A stretch of 64,000 nucleotides of DNA from the NCBI GenBank assembly GCA_002426795.1, contig DINQ01000002.1:121677-185676 (forward strand). The letters run 5' to 3'. The notes below the pieces were generated by a model. That model made no database searches and was not told the DNA's origin. It saw only the letters and a list, made by a program, of their open reading frames with translations. The position numbers and the translations under genes are program-made. The DNA is from Bacteroidales bacterium UBA5536 (GTDB lineage: Bacteria; Bacteroidota; Bacteroidia; Bacteroidales; F082). Below, piece by piece: positions 16,856-25,590 of the stretch; position 1 is the stretch's first letter, and each line of letters begins with the position of its first letter.

Positions 16856-18216
16856 CAGAGTTCAAAGTTAGCAAGATGTTGCGGAATTTTTTCAAAATCC
16901 TGCAGACTGTTCAGTGATTCGTTCTCTCTGATTACATGAGGCTTCGAGTCCAAATCGATCATCACCACTTTTGGCCGAAGGGTAATAAACTGCATCCATT
17001 GTGTCATATTGTAGGCACCAACGTGGTGAACCACGACTTTGTCGCCTTTATTGAGTAAGGGCAAACTAATGCTTTCTCGGATGACGTCGATATTCATGCA
17101 AAGTGGACCATATAAAACGGTATCCTCGGTGTAGGATGTAAATTCCTGAGCAGGAGTTACTTTGTGGTTGTACCAGAAGGATGTAAACAACAGGTTCACG
17201 CCAATATCGAGGATGGTCGAGCGGCGACCATCAGAGAGTCTTTTGTTGGCAATGACTGATCCGAGCAAATAGCCGGCTTCATCAATAAGGGCACGACCTG
17301 TTTCCAGGATGAGCAAAGGAGGTGTTTTGGGTCGGTATTCGCTGTTGATGAGTGCCGAAGTGATGGCTTCTGCAAAATCGTCGATATGCGGATTGGTGTC
17401 GATGCCAGGTAAATAACTTCCTTTCAGCGTATTGCGCGAAGCAAATCCACCACCCATGTCAATATAGCTGATCTCGTGGTTGTATTTTTGCTGCACGCGT
17501 TGGGCCAGGTTTGCCAGTTTTGATGCAGCCACAGCATAGGCATTTGGCGAAAGCATAAAGGTGCCAATGTGTGTGTGTAGGCCAACCAAATCCATCTGAC
17601 CCGAGAACATAATTTTGTTCAGCGCATCCCAGGCTTGTCCGTTTTCGTAGTTAAATCCAAAACGATCCCACATGGGATAAATGCCTGTGTCCATATTGAC
17701 CCTGATGGCCACTTTGGGGCGTTGACGGGTTGAACGGGCGATATCCTGCAGCAGGTATAATTCATCGAGGTGATCGATGTGAATTAAACTGTTGTTGGTG
17801 ATGGCCTTGCGCAGGTCTTCCTCTGTTTTGTCAGGGCCGTTGAAAATGATTTTGGAACCGTCGACACCGTTTTTAATGGCCTTATCATATTCAAAACCTG
17901 AGACTACTTCGGCCCATGAGCCTTCCTGATGAAACACGTTGCATACGGCGCTCAGGTAATTGGTTTTGTATGACCAGGCAAACTGCACACGAGGATAGCG
18001 GGTTTCAAACGCCTGTCGGGCCTGATTGAATGTTTTTCTGATTTTTCGTTCCGACAGGACAAAGACCGGAGAGCCAAAATCTTCGATCAGGCTGTTCACC
18101 GAAACGTTGTCGATATGTGTAACTGGTTCAAATTCGGTGCGCATCCCAAATTTGTTGGGCATATTGCTTTCTAATTTCTTGATGATCGGGCGTTCGTATC
18201 TGAGTTTAGTTGTCAT
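16855..18216 (-). CDS. Fold-III PLP-dependent decarboxylase, diaminopimelate-decarboxylase-like
   Basis: 453 residues from the ATG at 18216, which lies 13 bases after the ATP-grasp stop; the longer frame to 18279 would overlap that gene. Alanine-racemase-fold PLP enzyme: the Schiff-base lysine is Lys84 in WSYKTNYLSAV, followed by GLHTHIGTF (214-218 region), MGGGF (254-258), ETGRALIDEAG and the C-terminal GPLCMNIDV and GAYNMTQW. The layout follows DAP/arginine/carboxynorspermidine decarboxylases, but the usual YAVKAN and EPGR motifs are altered (SYKTN, ETGR). The enzyme therefore probably acts on a different amino acid or peptide-bound substrate. Its context with ATP-grasp and PqqD-like genes points to a specialised pathway rather than lysine synthesis. 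Confidence 0.88.
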   Translation of the reverse strand: MTTKLRYERPIIKKLESNMPNKFGMRTEFEPVTHIDNVSVNSLIEDFGSPVFVLSERKIRKTFNQARQAFETRYPRVQFAWSYKTNYLSAVCNVFHQEGSWAEVVSGFEYDKAIKNGVDGSKIIFNGPDKTEEDLRKAITNNSLIHIDHLDELYLLQDIARSTRQRPKVAIRVNMDTGIYPMWDRFGFNYENGQAWDALNKIMFSGQMDLVGLHTHIGTFMLSPNAYAVAASKLANLAQRVQQKYNHEISYIDMGGGFASRNTLKGSYLPGIDTNPHIDDFAEAITSALINSEYRPKTPPLLILETGRALIDEAGYLLGSVIANKRLSDGRRSTILDIGVNLLFTSFWYNHKVTPAQEFTSYTEDTVLYGPLCMNIDVIRESISLPLLNKGDKVVVHHVGAYNMTQWMQFITLRPKVVMIDLDSKPHVIRENESLNSLQDFEKIPQHLANFEL

Positions 18217-18229
18217 GATGTTAAATTTT

Positions 18230-19282
18230 TTAAAGTTCTCCTTTTGTTGAAATTTGCTCAAATTCGTGCAGGTCGACAATCATGTCCCATGCATACCGAA
18301 TGAACATTTTACCAGCTTCGTAGCTTTCGTAAGCGTCTGTTTTCCAGCCCATGGCAAGTCTTGTAAGTGCTTCAGGGATGTTTTGTCCCACACCAACAGC
18401 CAGATAAATCCAGGCAGGTATGCGTGGGTTGATTTCGAGTAGGTAATACTCACCATCTTTATTTTTCATCAGCTCAAGCTCAAAGGCGCCACGCCATTTG
18501 GTTTCTTTGAGGAAATGTGTAGTAAGTGTAAGAGCCTTTTTGTCGGTTATAGAGATGCCTCCCCAGGCTTTCCCTTTGTCGGTGATGTATTGTTTGCGCA
18601 TGGGCACTGCTGCAATGGTATTTCCTTCACCATCTCCCAGCCCTGTAACATTATACTCTGTACCATGTACAAATTCCTGGATAATGATGGGGAAGCCCCA
18701 TTTGGCGCTTATTTTATTGAAATAAGACTTAGCCTGATCAAAATTGTAGGCCAAAGACGCATCATAGTATTTTCCTTTCACCACCAAGGGCCATCCGTAA
18801 TCCTTTTCGAGTTGTAGCATTTCGTTTGGGGTGTATATAGAGGTGCTGCGCGGTACATGTATGCCATATTTTTTGCCAAAAGCCGGCAGGTTTACCTTAT
18901 GACGTTCTTCAAACTGTTCCATGGTTGGCAGAAAGGAGTGAATCCCTTTTTCCTTTAGCCGCGGTGCCAGTTTGATAAAGGAATACAATTCAGCATCAAA
19001 ATTCGGAATCACTACATCCAGTTTTTCTTTTTCATGTATGTACATCAGGCGACTCATCAATATATCAGTTCCGGTTGAGGGATACGGTATCTGATAGGTT
19101 TTATCAACGATATCGTGCATGTATATGCCTGGCTCTAGAGATTCGTAGGACAAGCCAATAATCCTGCAATCGAAGGATTTGGCCTCTTTTAATCCACGAA
19201 TCACTGCAACGCCTGGCCCGGGACTATCGATAGCATTAAGCCCCGTTACAGCGATGGTTAGCATTGGTTTATTCATCGTCAA
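18230..19282 (-). CDS. ATP-grasp ligase
   Basis: 350 residues (or 348 from the second ATG at 19276). The pre-ATP-grasp Rossmann domain begins LTIAVTGLNAIDSPGPGV. The ATP-grasp core shows GWPLVVKGKYYDA (phosphate-binding Lys), IIQEFVHGTEYNVTG, and the Mg-binding ELELMKN with LLEINPRIPAW. The fold is that of carbamoyl-phosphate-synthase-like carboxylate-amine ligases, which form amide or peptide bonds via an acyl phosphate. It overlaps the PqqD-like gene by up to 14 bases. Probable role: joining an amino acid or amine to a carboxylate, perhaps on a peptide presented by the PqqD-like protein (inference). Confidence 0.88.
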   Translation of the reverse strand: MTMNKPMLTIAVTGLNAIDSPGPGVAVIRGLKEAKSFDCRIIGLSYESLEPGIYMHDIVDKTYQIPYPSTGTDILMSRLMYIHEKEKLDVVIPNFDAELYSFIKLAPRLKEKGIHSFLPTMEQFEERHKVNLPAFGKKYGIHVPRSTSIYTPNEMLQLEKDYGWPLVVKGKYYDASLAYNFDQAKSYFNKISAKWGFPIIIQEFVHGTEYNVTGLGDGEGNTIAAVPMRKQYITDKGKAWGGISITDKKALTLTTHFLKETKWRGAFELELMKNKDGEYYLLEINPRIPAWIYLAVGVGQNIPEALTRLAMGWKTDAYESYEAGKMFIRYAWDMIVDLHEFEQISTKGEL

Positions 19283-19520
19283 TTACAGTTAGGTGGTATT
19301 GTTTGAGCATTTCAATAAAATCGTTCAGGTCGCGCTCGAGTGTTGATGAATCAACCTGGTATTTTGTTTCAATTTCCCGAATAACTTCCTCAGCTTCTTT
19401 TCCTTTGCGGAGCAGATTTAGCATTTCCAGTCCGACCGGATTAGCCGAAAAAGATTCGCCTGAGGCAGGATTAAAGATGAAACCATTGTCGCTTACTGCG
19501 ATATTGTTTTTGATTTTCAT
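19269..19520 (-). CDS. PqqD-like protein (RRE-type peptide-binding fold)
   Basis: 83 residues. N-terminal beta strands (KIKNNIAVSDNGFIFNPAS) followed by NPVGLEMLNLLRKGKEAEEV and EIETKYQVDSSTLERDLNDF, the winged-helix pattern of PqqD and of RiPP recognition elements; the hallmark is the D-x-x-x-V/L-x-x-D-[IV]-x-x-F-like run near the end. PqqD-type proteins bind precursor peptides and present them to modifying enzymes. It is first in the run with ATP-grasp and decarboxylase genes. No precursor peptide was found: in the 121-base upstream gap the longest minus-strand ORF is about 14 codons. Confidence 0.8.
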   Translation of the reverse strand: MKIKNNIAVSDNGFIFNPASGESFSANPVGLEMLNLLRKGKEAEEVIREIETKYQVDSSTLERDLNDFIEMLKQYHLTVIDDE

Positions 19521-19641
19521 AGCGGTTTATTTATGATGCAATATTATGTGCTTTGTTGAACAGGGGCGTTACAGAATTTTTAATATGATGTATAATATTT
19601 CATGAAATGGCAACAAAATATCATCTCAATTCATGCAATAA

Positions 19642-20250
19642 TCATTGTAATCCACTGCCTTTTCTGTCTTTTTCGGGAAGCGATTTATATTCAGTAACAG
19701 AGTAGCCCGTGATGTTTTTAAACTGCGTGGAAAGATACTGAACACTACTGTAGCCCATCATGTAGGCGATTTCGCTCAGGCTCAATTCATCTTGCTGAAT
19801 AAGCTCTTTCACCTTTTCAATTCGTTGCAGTATGATATATTTTTCGAGGGTAATGTTTTCGTGACGCGAAAAAACTGTTGATAGATGCTGGTAACTCTTG
19901 TTAAATTTCCCGACGATAAAATCTGAATTACGCACCATGGCATTGTAGGTTGAGTGGTGTACAAGCTCAATTACGACGCGCTTGATTTGCTCAACTAGTG
20001 CGGTTTCCTTGTCTTCAATTACTTCAAAACCAAGCTCGTTTAAGAGCGCTGTCAGCGTTTCCTCGCTGTAAATAGCGGGATCGACCGAAACGGTGATTTC
20101 ACCTAATTTTGACTTCACAATGTCGATTCCTTTTTGCTCAAATACCATGTGGAGCAGCTTTAAGCAGCAGTCGCAAAGCATATTACGCAATAAAAATCGA
20201 TAACGGGTTTTGGTATTCACGGCAAAAAGAGCTGCAGTTTTATCAATCAA
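19642..20250 (-). CDS. AraC-family regulator with HMA-like metal-binding N-domain
   Basis: 202 residues. The N-terminal part (about 18-75) reads as a ferredoxin-like HMA domain, with an MxCxxC-type motif at residues 24-29 (MLCDCC) and the strand TVSVDPAIYSEETL. The C-terminal part (about 100-195) is a double helix-turn-helix AraC domain (LSLSEIAYMMGYSSVQYLSTQFKNITG). It probably senses a soft metal such as copper and activates transcription. The PqqD-like operon starts 121 bases downstream in the same direction; the perfect palindrome ATTTCATGAAAT (19597-19608) in that gap could be its operator. Control of the operon by metal is inference. Confidence 0.8.
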   Translation of the reverse strand: MIDKTAALFAVNTKTRYRFLLRNMLCDCCLKLLHMVFEQKGIDIVKSKLGEITVSVDPAIYSEETLTALLNELGFEVIEDKETALVEQIKRVVIELVHHSTYNAMVRNSDFIVGKFNKSYQHLSTVFSRHENITLEKYIILQRIEKVKELIQQDELSLSEIAYMMGYSSVQYLSTQFKNITGYSVTEYKSLPEKDRKGSGLQ

Positions 20251-20295
20251 ATTTAGTTTTTTCTACGATAATAAGACTTTTTAATGCTCCTAACG

Positions 20296-20331
20296 AAAAA
20301 AGGCTACTCCCAATTGCGGAAGCAGCCTTTT
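20296..20331 (-). terminator. Intrinsic terminator after the RND pump gene
   Basis: Read on the minus strand, AAAGGCT (complement of 20324-20330) pairs with AGCCTTT (20299-20305), followed by a T-run. It closes the efflux operon 20 bases after its stop codon. Confidence 0.7.
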
Positions 20332-20349
20332 ATTTAAGAGGTTGATTTT

Positions 20350-23300
20350 TTAATTCGCTTTCATGAAGCGTGCTTTAAATTTTACCCTTACAACATACAA
20401 CACATGATACATAGCGGGAACGATGACCAATGTTAGGAAAGTGGCAAAGCTTAACCCGAAAATAATGGTCCATGACATTGGACCCCAGAACAATGCATTG
20501 TCACCACCAAAATAAATATCCGGGTCGAAGCGCTCAAACAGGCCAAAGAAGTCGATGTTTAAACCAGCTGCAAGCGGAACGAGGCCCAGCACGGTGGTAA
20601 TGGCTGTCAGCAAAACGGGTCTCAACCTGGTTTTCCCTGCCAAAATGATACATTCTACCGACTCTTTCAGAGGTAAATCACCGTCCGGATCGAGTCCCAT
20701 CTCAATCTTTTTGTTCCGTTTCAAGAGAGTTGTATAGTCAATGAGCACAATGGCGTTATTCACAACCACACCGGCCAGCGACACAATTCCAATGCCTGTC
20801 ATAATCACCACAAAATCCATGTGGAAGGTGGCCAATCCACCGAAAACCCCAATGGTACTGAACAACACACTTGCCATAATAATCAGAGGTTTCGCTATAG
20901 AGTTGAACTGACCTACAAGGATGAGCAGGATGATCGACATGGCAATCAGTAGCGCACGCTCAAGGAAGGCCATGCTTTCGGCCTGTTCTTGTTGCTCACC
21001 TGTAAATTCGTATCGATAGCCATCAGGGAAGTCAAAATCAGCCAGGATTGGTTTGAGCTGTTCGTTAATTTCATTGGCATTATAACCCTGGATCACGTTT
21101 GACGAAATCGTAATCATCCTGTTTCTGTCTTTACGTGTTACTGATCCGTATGTTGAACTCAGCGACACATCTGCAACAGCTGAAATTGGAACCTGAACAA
21201 TTTTTCCACTGGCCTGATCGCGGAATGTTACACGTTGGTTTAACAACGAAGTGAGATTATAGCGATATTCATCTTTCATGCGCAATTGGATGGGGTATTC
21301 ATCTTCTCCCACTTTATAATTTGAAATTTCGGATCCGAAAAGCGCAGTTCGGATGGTCGATGCAATCTGACCGGTGGATAGGCCAAACCTGCGGGCTTTG
21401 TCGCGGTCGATCGACACCTTTACCTCTGGTTTCCCAACATCAAGGTCGATTGAAAGTGCCTCGATGCCAGGTATTTCTTCGGCATTCATCACCGAGATGA
21501 GCGTATCGCTAAGCGCCAACAGTTTATCAAAACTTTGTCCGCTGATTTCAATGTTGATGGGCTTGCCAACTGGCGGCCCTTCCCTTTGTTTTTCAACTGT
21601 GAGCAGAACCCCTGGATAAACACCCAAGAGCTCATCCGACAGCTTTTTCATAATTTTGGCTGTACTGATGCCCATGCGGTCCTGATAATCGAGAAAAGTA
21701 ACTGTAATCAGTGCGCGGTTCGGCCCACCTCCACGTCCAGAGAACCCTTCGTTTTGACCCACTGCACCTTTACCAACGTTGGTCAAAACGGATTTTACGA
21801 TTTTCATGTCAGGCTCCAGCACCTTGTAAACATGGTCTTCAATCAATTTTGACAGGCTGTCAGTAGCATGGATGTCGGTTCCAAGTGGCAACTCCGCCAT
21901 GATATTGATATATTTAGGCTCGCCCGAAGGGAAAAATTCGACCTTCGGGTTGCTTAACCCATAGAAGAAAATGGTTAAAATCATCAGGAAGAATGTGCCA
22001 ACAATTGCCCATAAGGCGTTGCGCTTTCTAAGTGTAAATGTGAGCACTTTGAGGTAAAATTCTTCGAGCCAAACCAAAAATGTTTGTTGAAACCAGCGGG
22101 CAAAACGATCGAGGAAGGCGAGGTGGGCTATTCCAATCAATCCAAACAACACCAAAACACTTCCTAATACGTTGAGCTTAAACGCATAGAATATCAATGC
22201 AACGCCAAACATAGAACCGGCAATAATAAGTTCTCTTTTCACATCAGGACGGTGATCGGGATCGACCTTCTTGAAGAATTGCGCAGCAACAACAGGAATG
22301 ATAACTAAAGCTGAGAAGAGCGAGCTTGTCAGCACAATGATCAAAGTTACAGGCAGAAATCCCATAAACTCACCAATCATGGAGTCCCAGAAAATTAGCG
22401 GGAAAAAGGCCGCAAGTGTGGTGGCTGTAGATGAAATAATTGGCATAGCAATTTCACCTACGGCTTCTTTGGCTGCATCAAAAACGGGGTAGCCCTTGTC
22501 GACAAAGCGGTAAATATTCTCCACCACAACAATGGCATTGTCCACCAGCATTCCGAGCGCGAGGATCAACGAGAATAACACAATCATATTGATGCGGTAT
22601 CCCATAAGCCCCATCACCATAAACGAAATGAACATCGAAAGTGGAATGGCAATACCAACAAACAAGGCATTTCGTGTGCCCAGGAAGAAATAAAGCACCA
22701 ACACCACGAAAATAATACCCATGATGATACTGTTTTCGAGATTGCTAAGCTGAATTTTCACCTGATCAGACTGGTCGTTGGTAATGGTAATAGCCAAGTC
22801 ATCAGGCAAAGATTTGTTCGCTCTTGATTCATCGAGCAACTTGAAAATTTTGTCGGTAGCATCCAAAAGGTTTTCACCACCTTTTTTTACTACCTGAAGT
22901 GATACTACAGGCTTGTGATTCAGGCGCGAAAAGCTTGATGGCTCTTCGAAGCTGTAAACCACATCGGCTACATCGCGTAGGTAAACGATGTGGTTGTTCT
23001 CGTGCTTAACGATGATATCCTGAATTTCTTTCACTGAAGTAAATTCGCCCGTGATGCGAACCGAACGACGGTCGTTTCCTGTTTTCAGCTCACCGCCCGA
23101 CATAGAAACATTTTCGTTTTTGATGGCATTCTGGATATCGGTAAAGCTGAGCTTGAAAGCATCGAGCATATGCTGGTCGACTTGTACTTTTACTTCTCTT
23201 TCGGTGATGCCTGTGATTTCCACTTTCGAAATCTCGGTGAAGGTTTCGATCTCATCCTCCAGGTATTCGGCGTAGTTTTTCAACTCGTTTACGCTGTAAT

Positions 23301-23778
23301 CTCCAGAGAGGTTGATGTTGATGATCGGAAATTCTGAGAAGTCGATATCGGTCACCATTGGGTCGTCGAGCAGGTTGTCTGGCAGCTCTTTTTTGGCCTT
23401 GTCAACAGCATCTTTCACTTCTTGCAAAGCATCTTTGATATTGACATCGGTGTTGAATTCGATGAAAATATTTGAGACGTCCTGACTAGAAAGCGAGGTC
23501 ATTTTCTTGATTCCGTCAACCGATTCGATTTCCTTCTCGAGTTCACGGGTAATCAGGTTTTCGATATCGAGCGGAGGGTTTCCGGGGTACAAGGTTTGCA
23601 CCATGACTGTTGGAATAACGATATCAGGGAACAGCTCTTTTGGCAGCGATCGGTACGAATAGAGTCCGAAGGCAACTAAAATCACAGTCAGCAGAAAAAC
23701 AGTATTTCTATTTTTGAGGGCCCAACTGGTCATGAAAAAATTCCTGACAGTTTCTTCGGGCTTTTTCTTATCTTCCAT
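20350..23778 (-). CDS. RND efflux pump inner-membrane subunit (AcrB/HAE1-like)
   Basis: 1142 residues with the 12-TM RND plan: N-terminal TM1 (NTVFLLTVILVAFGLYSY), PN/PC porter subdomains, TM2-6 including LALGMLVDNAIVVVENIYR with the proton-relay Asp in TM4, and the mirrored second half (GIVSLAGVVVNNAIVLIDYT). It is longer than the usual ~1040. The extra length includes a hydrophobic insert around residues 500-570, between the two halves (HRPDVKRELIIAGS onward), and a ~30-residue insert before TM12. It exports drugs, dyes or other amphiphiles using proton-motive force, with the adaptor and TolC encoded upstream. It is the last gene of the operon. Confidence 0.93.
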   Translation of the reverse strand: MEDKKKPEETVRNFFMTSWALKNRNTVFLLTVILVAFGLYSYRSLPKELFPDIVIPTVMVQTLYPGNPPLDIENLITRELEKEIESVDGIKKMTSLSSQDVSNIFIEFNTDVNIKDALQEVKDAVDKAKKELPDNLLDDPMVTDIDFSEFPIININLSGDYSVNELKNYAEYLEDEIETFTEISKVEITGITEREVKVQVDQHMLDAFKLSFTDIQNAIKNENVSMSGGELKTGNDRRSVRITGEFTSVKEIQDIIVKHENNHIVYLRDVADVVYSFEEPSSFSRLNHKPVVSLQVVKKGGENLLDATDKIFKLLDESRANKSLPDDLAITITNDQSDQVKIQLSNLENSIIMGIIFVVLVLYFFLGTRNALFVGIAIPLSMFISFMVMGLMGYRINMIVLFSLILALGMLVDNAIVVVENIYRFVDKGYPVFDAAKEAVGEIAMPIISSTATTLAAFFPLIFWDSMIGEFMGFLPVTLIIVLTSSLFSALVIIPVVAAQFFKKVDPDHRPDVKRELIIAGSMFGVALIFYAFKLNVLGSVLVLFGLIGIAHLAFLDRFARWFQQTFLVWLEEFYLKVLTFTLRKRNALWAIVGTFFLMILTIFFYGLSNPKVEFFPSGEPKYINIMAELPLGTDIHATDSLSKLIEDHVYKVLEPDMKIVKSVLTNVGKGAVGQNEGFSGRGGGPNRALITVTFLDYQDRMGISTAKIMKKLSDELLGVYPGVLLTVEKQREGPPVGKPINIEISGQSFDKLLALSDTLISVMNAEEIPGIEALSIDLDVGKPEVKVSIDRDKARRFGLSTGQIASTIRTALFGSEISNYKVGEDEYPIQLRMKDEYRYNLTSLLNQRVTFRDQASGKIVQVPISAVADVSLSSTYGSVTRKDRNRMITISSNVIQGYNANEINEQLKPILADFDFPDGYRYEFTGEQQEQAESMAFLERALLIAMSIILLILVGQFNSIAKPLIIMASVLFSTIGVFGGLATFHMDFVVIMTGIGIVSLAGVVVNNAIVLIDYTTLLKRNKKIEMGLDPDGDLPLKESVECIILAGKTRLRPVLLTAITTVLGLVPLAAGLNIDFFGLFERFDPDIYFGGDNALFWGPMSWTIIFGLSFATFLTLVIVPAMYHVLYVVRVKFKARFMKAN

Positions 23779-23803
23779 TGGATAAATATTGTGAGTGGTT
23801 GTA

Positions 23804-24943
23804 TTAAGAAAGTTTGAGTAAACTGCCGTCGCTTACCCGGTTAAATCCATCAACGATAACCTTGTCGCCAAACTTCAATCCTTCAGTTACGCGGGTTTGG
23901 TCATCATACGTACGGCCTATTTGAATATAACGTTTGCGGGCAACAAGGTCGTTGCCTTCTTGCACAGCAACATATAAATAATGACCATTCAGGTCTTCTT
24001 TGATCACTTTTGAAGGCGCTACTATGCTGTTTTCGGCAGTGAAGTCATTGATTTTGATCACTCCAACCATATTGGGCTTCAGCTCTTCACGGGTGTTTTC
24101 CAGTTCCAGCTCAATCTCGAAAGTGCGGTTGTTGATGTTGACGACGTTTCCGATCCGGCTAATCTTCAGTTTTTTCAGGTAACCAGGATAGGAGGGGAAA
24201 GTCAATGAAACTTCGTCTCCTTTTTTCAGGTAAGGCAGGTAGTTTTCTGAGATGTCGGCCCGCACATAAAGCTCAGAAAGATTCACCAGTTGAATCACTT
24301 GCATACCAGGAACGGCCAGCTCACCTTTTTTGAGGTTCACTTTTTCGATGATGCCGTCGATAGGCGCCGTGATTTCCGACATTTCGAGTTGTGCTTGTAA
24401 AGTGGCCAAACGGTTTTCGAGGCTGGCCTTGTTATTTTTGGCTTCAAGAAATTGAATTTCAGATCCAATTTTCTGGTCCCACAAACGTTTTTGACGGTTG
24501 TAAACATCTGTTGCCAGCGCCAGCGAAGTTTTCACTTCCTGTATGGTTTTGTCGGTAATATCGGTGTTGAGACGCATCAGCAGCTGACCTTTTTTCACCC
24601 GATCGCCTTCGTTCACGAAAATTTCGCTTACTTGTCCGTTTACTTCAGGGCTGATGTAAGCCTCGTTTACGGGCATAACCGTACCGCTGGCTTCGAAAAA
24701 GTGGTTGAAGGTAACGGCTTCCATTTGCTGCAAATTCACCGGGACGCGCATTCTGTTGTCTTGTCCGCTGGTGATGGCTTCAAGTTCTTTGGTTTTTTCT
24801 TCGATTTTTTTGTTCAAATCGCGCACTTGTTGCCTGTATGCTTCCAGCTCGCTGCTGATCACTTCTTCAGGTTTTGGCTGGTTTCCGCATGAACTGAGGA
24901 AAACGACAATTGCTGCCAATAAAAGGATACTTATTTGTTTCAT
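23804..24943 (-). CDS. RND efflux periplasmic adaptor (membrane fusion) lipoprotein
   Basis: 379 residues from the ATG at 24943; a TTG at 24964 would extend it to overlap the tetR stop. Lipoprotein Cys19 (FLSSC), a short coiled coil (about 25-55, EVISSELEAYRQQVRDLNKK), a lipoyl/barrel-sandwich domain (AYISPEVNGQVSEIFVNEGD, then ITAPIDGIIEKVNLKKGE), a short alpha-hairpin, and beta-barrel and membrane-proximal domains ending VDGFNRVSDGSLLKLS. It bridges the inner-membrane pump and TolC. It lies 25 bases upstream of the pump gene. Confidence 0.93.
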   Translation of the reverse strand: MKQISILLLAAIVVFLSSCGNQPKPEEVISSELEAYRQQVRDLNKKIEEKTKELEAITSGQDNRMRVPVNLQQMEAVTFNHFFEASGTVMPVNEAYISPEVNGQVSEIFVNEGDRVKKGQLLMRLNTDITDKTIQEVKTSLALATDVYNRQKRLWDQKIGSEIQFLEAKNNKASLENRLATLQAQLEMSEITAPIDGIIEKVNLKKGELAVPGMQVIQLVNLSELYVRADISENYLPYLKKGDEVSLTFPSYPGYLKKLKISRIGNVVNINNRTFEIELELENTREELKPNMVGVIKINDFTAENSIVAPSKVIKEDLNGHYLYVAVQEGNDLVARKRYIQIGRTYDDQTRVTEGLKFGDKVIVDGFNRVSDGSLLKLS

Positions 24944-24960
24944 AGAAAATGAGGTATTTG

Positions 24961-25578
24961 TCAATTGTTGATGAATTCAGGATAATTTTTTTGGATAAAT
25001 GCAAGTCCTTTGGCTGAAATTACGCCATAGATGTGGTATTTGAAAACTTCGTGAAAGAAATCGTTTGAGTGCAGTTCTTCCATCGAAATCAGGTCGGTAT
25101 GCATGAAATATTCCATGCGAAGCAGGTTCAGTTTTGCGATGATATCAATGTTGATGTCGGTGCGGTAATAGCCTTCTTCGATGCCTTTCCCAAGGTTGTT
25201 TCGCAAAGCTTCGAGAGTTTTGCTGCGATGTACATCACGCATGGTTCTGAAAACCTGTGGATAATATCGTTGCAGGTCGAACTCGAGCGACTGGTTGTGA
25301 TTACGCACCCTTTCGCCCACGTAACGATAGACTTCAAACATTTCTTCAACAGCATTCAAGTTTTTCTGTAAAATGTCGCGCATACTGCAGTTGTTGCGCT
25401 CAATCATCAGATTTACAGTCTTTTCAACAAGCTCGTTCTTGTCGGTGAAATACTGATAGAGCGTTTTTTTTGAAATACCCAACTGGCGCGACAACTCTTC
25501 CATAGTGATACTTTTGATGCCGTAACGACCAAAAATTTCACTGGCTTGCTGCAGAATTTCTTTTTCTTTTTCGTCCAT
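24961..25578 (-). CDS. TetR-family repressor of the efflux operon
   Basis: 205 residues. The N-terminal HTH is intact: GIKSITMEELSRQLGISKKTLYQYFTDKNELVE contains the recognition helix. The C-terminal ligand-binding half is helical. It is encoded inside the tripartite operon between tolC and the adaptor gene (12-base gap to tolC). A local repressor that responds to pump substrates is the usual arrangement. Candidate operators in the tolC promoter region are listed separately. It is paralogous to the TetR-like gene at 27208. Confidence 0.9.
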   Translation of the reverse strand: MDEKEKEILQQASEIFGRYGIKSITMEELSRQLGISKKTLYQYFTDKNELVEKTVNLMIERNNCSMRDILQKNLNAVEEMFEVYRYVGERVRNHNQSLEFDLQRYYPQVFRTMRDVHRSKTLEALRNNLGKGIEEGYYRTDINIDIIAKLNLLRMEYFMHTDLISMEELHSNDFFHEVFKYHIYGVISAKGLAFIQKNYPEFINN

Positions 25579-25590
25579 TTGTAGAGCAGT

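Noticed and set aside
19521..19641. Precursor peptide gene for the PqqD-like operon
   Set aside because: The longest minus-strand ORF in the gap is about 14 codons and has no leader-like features.
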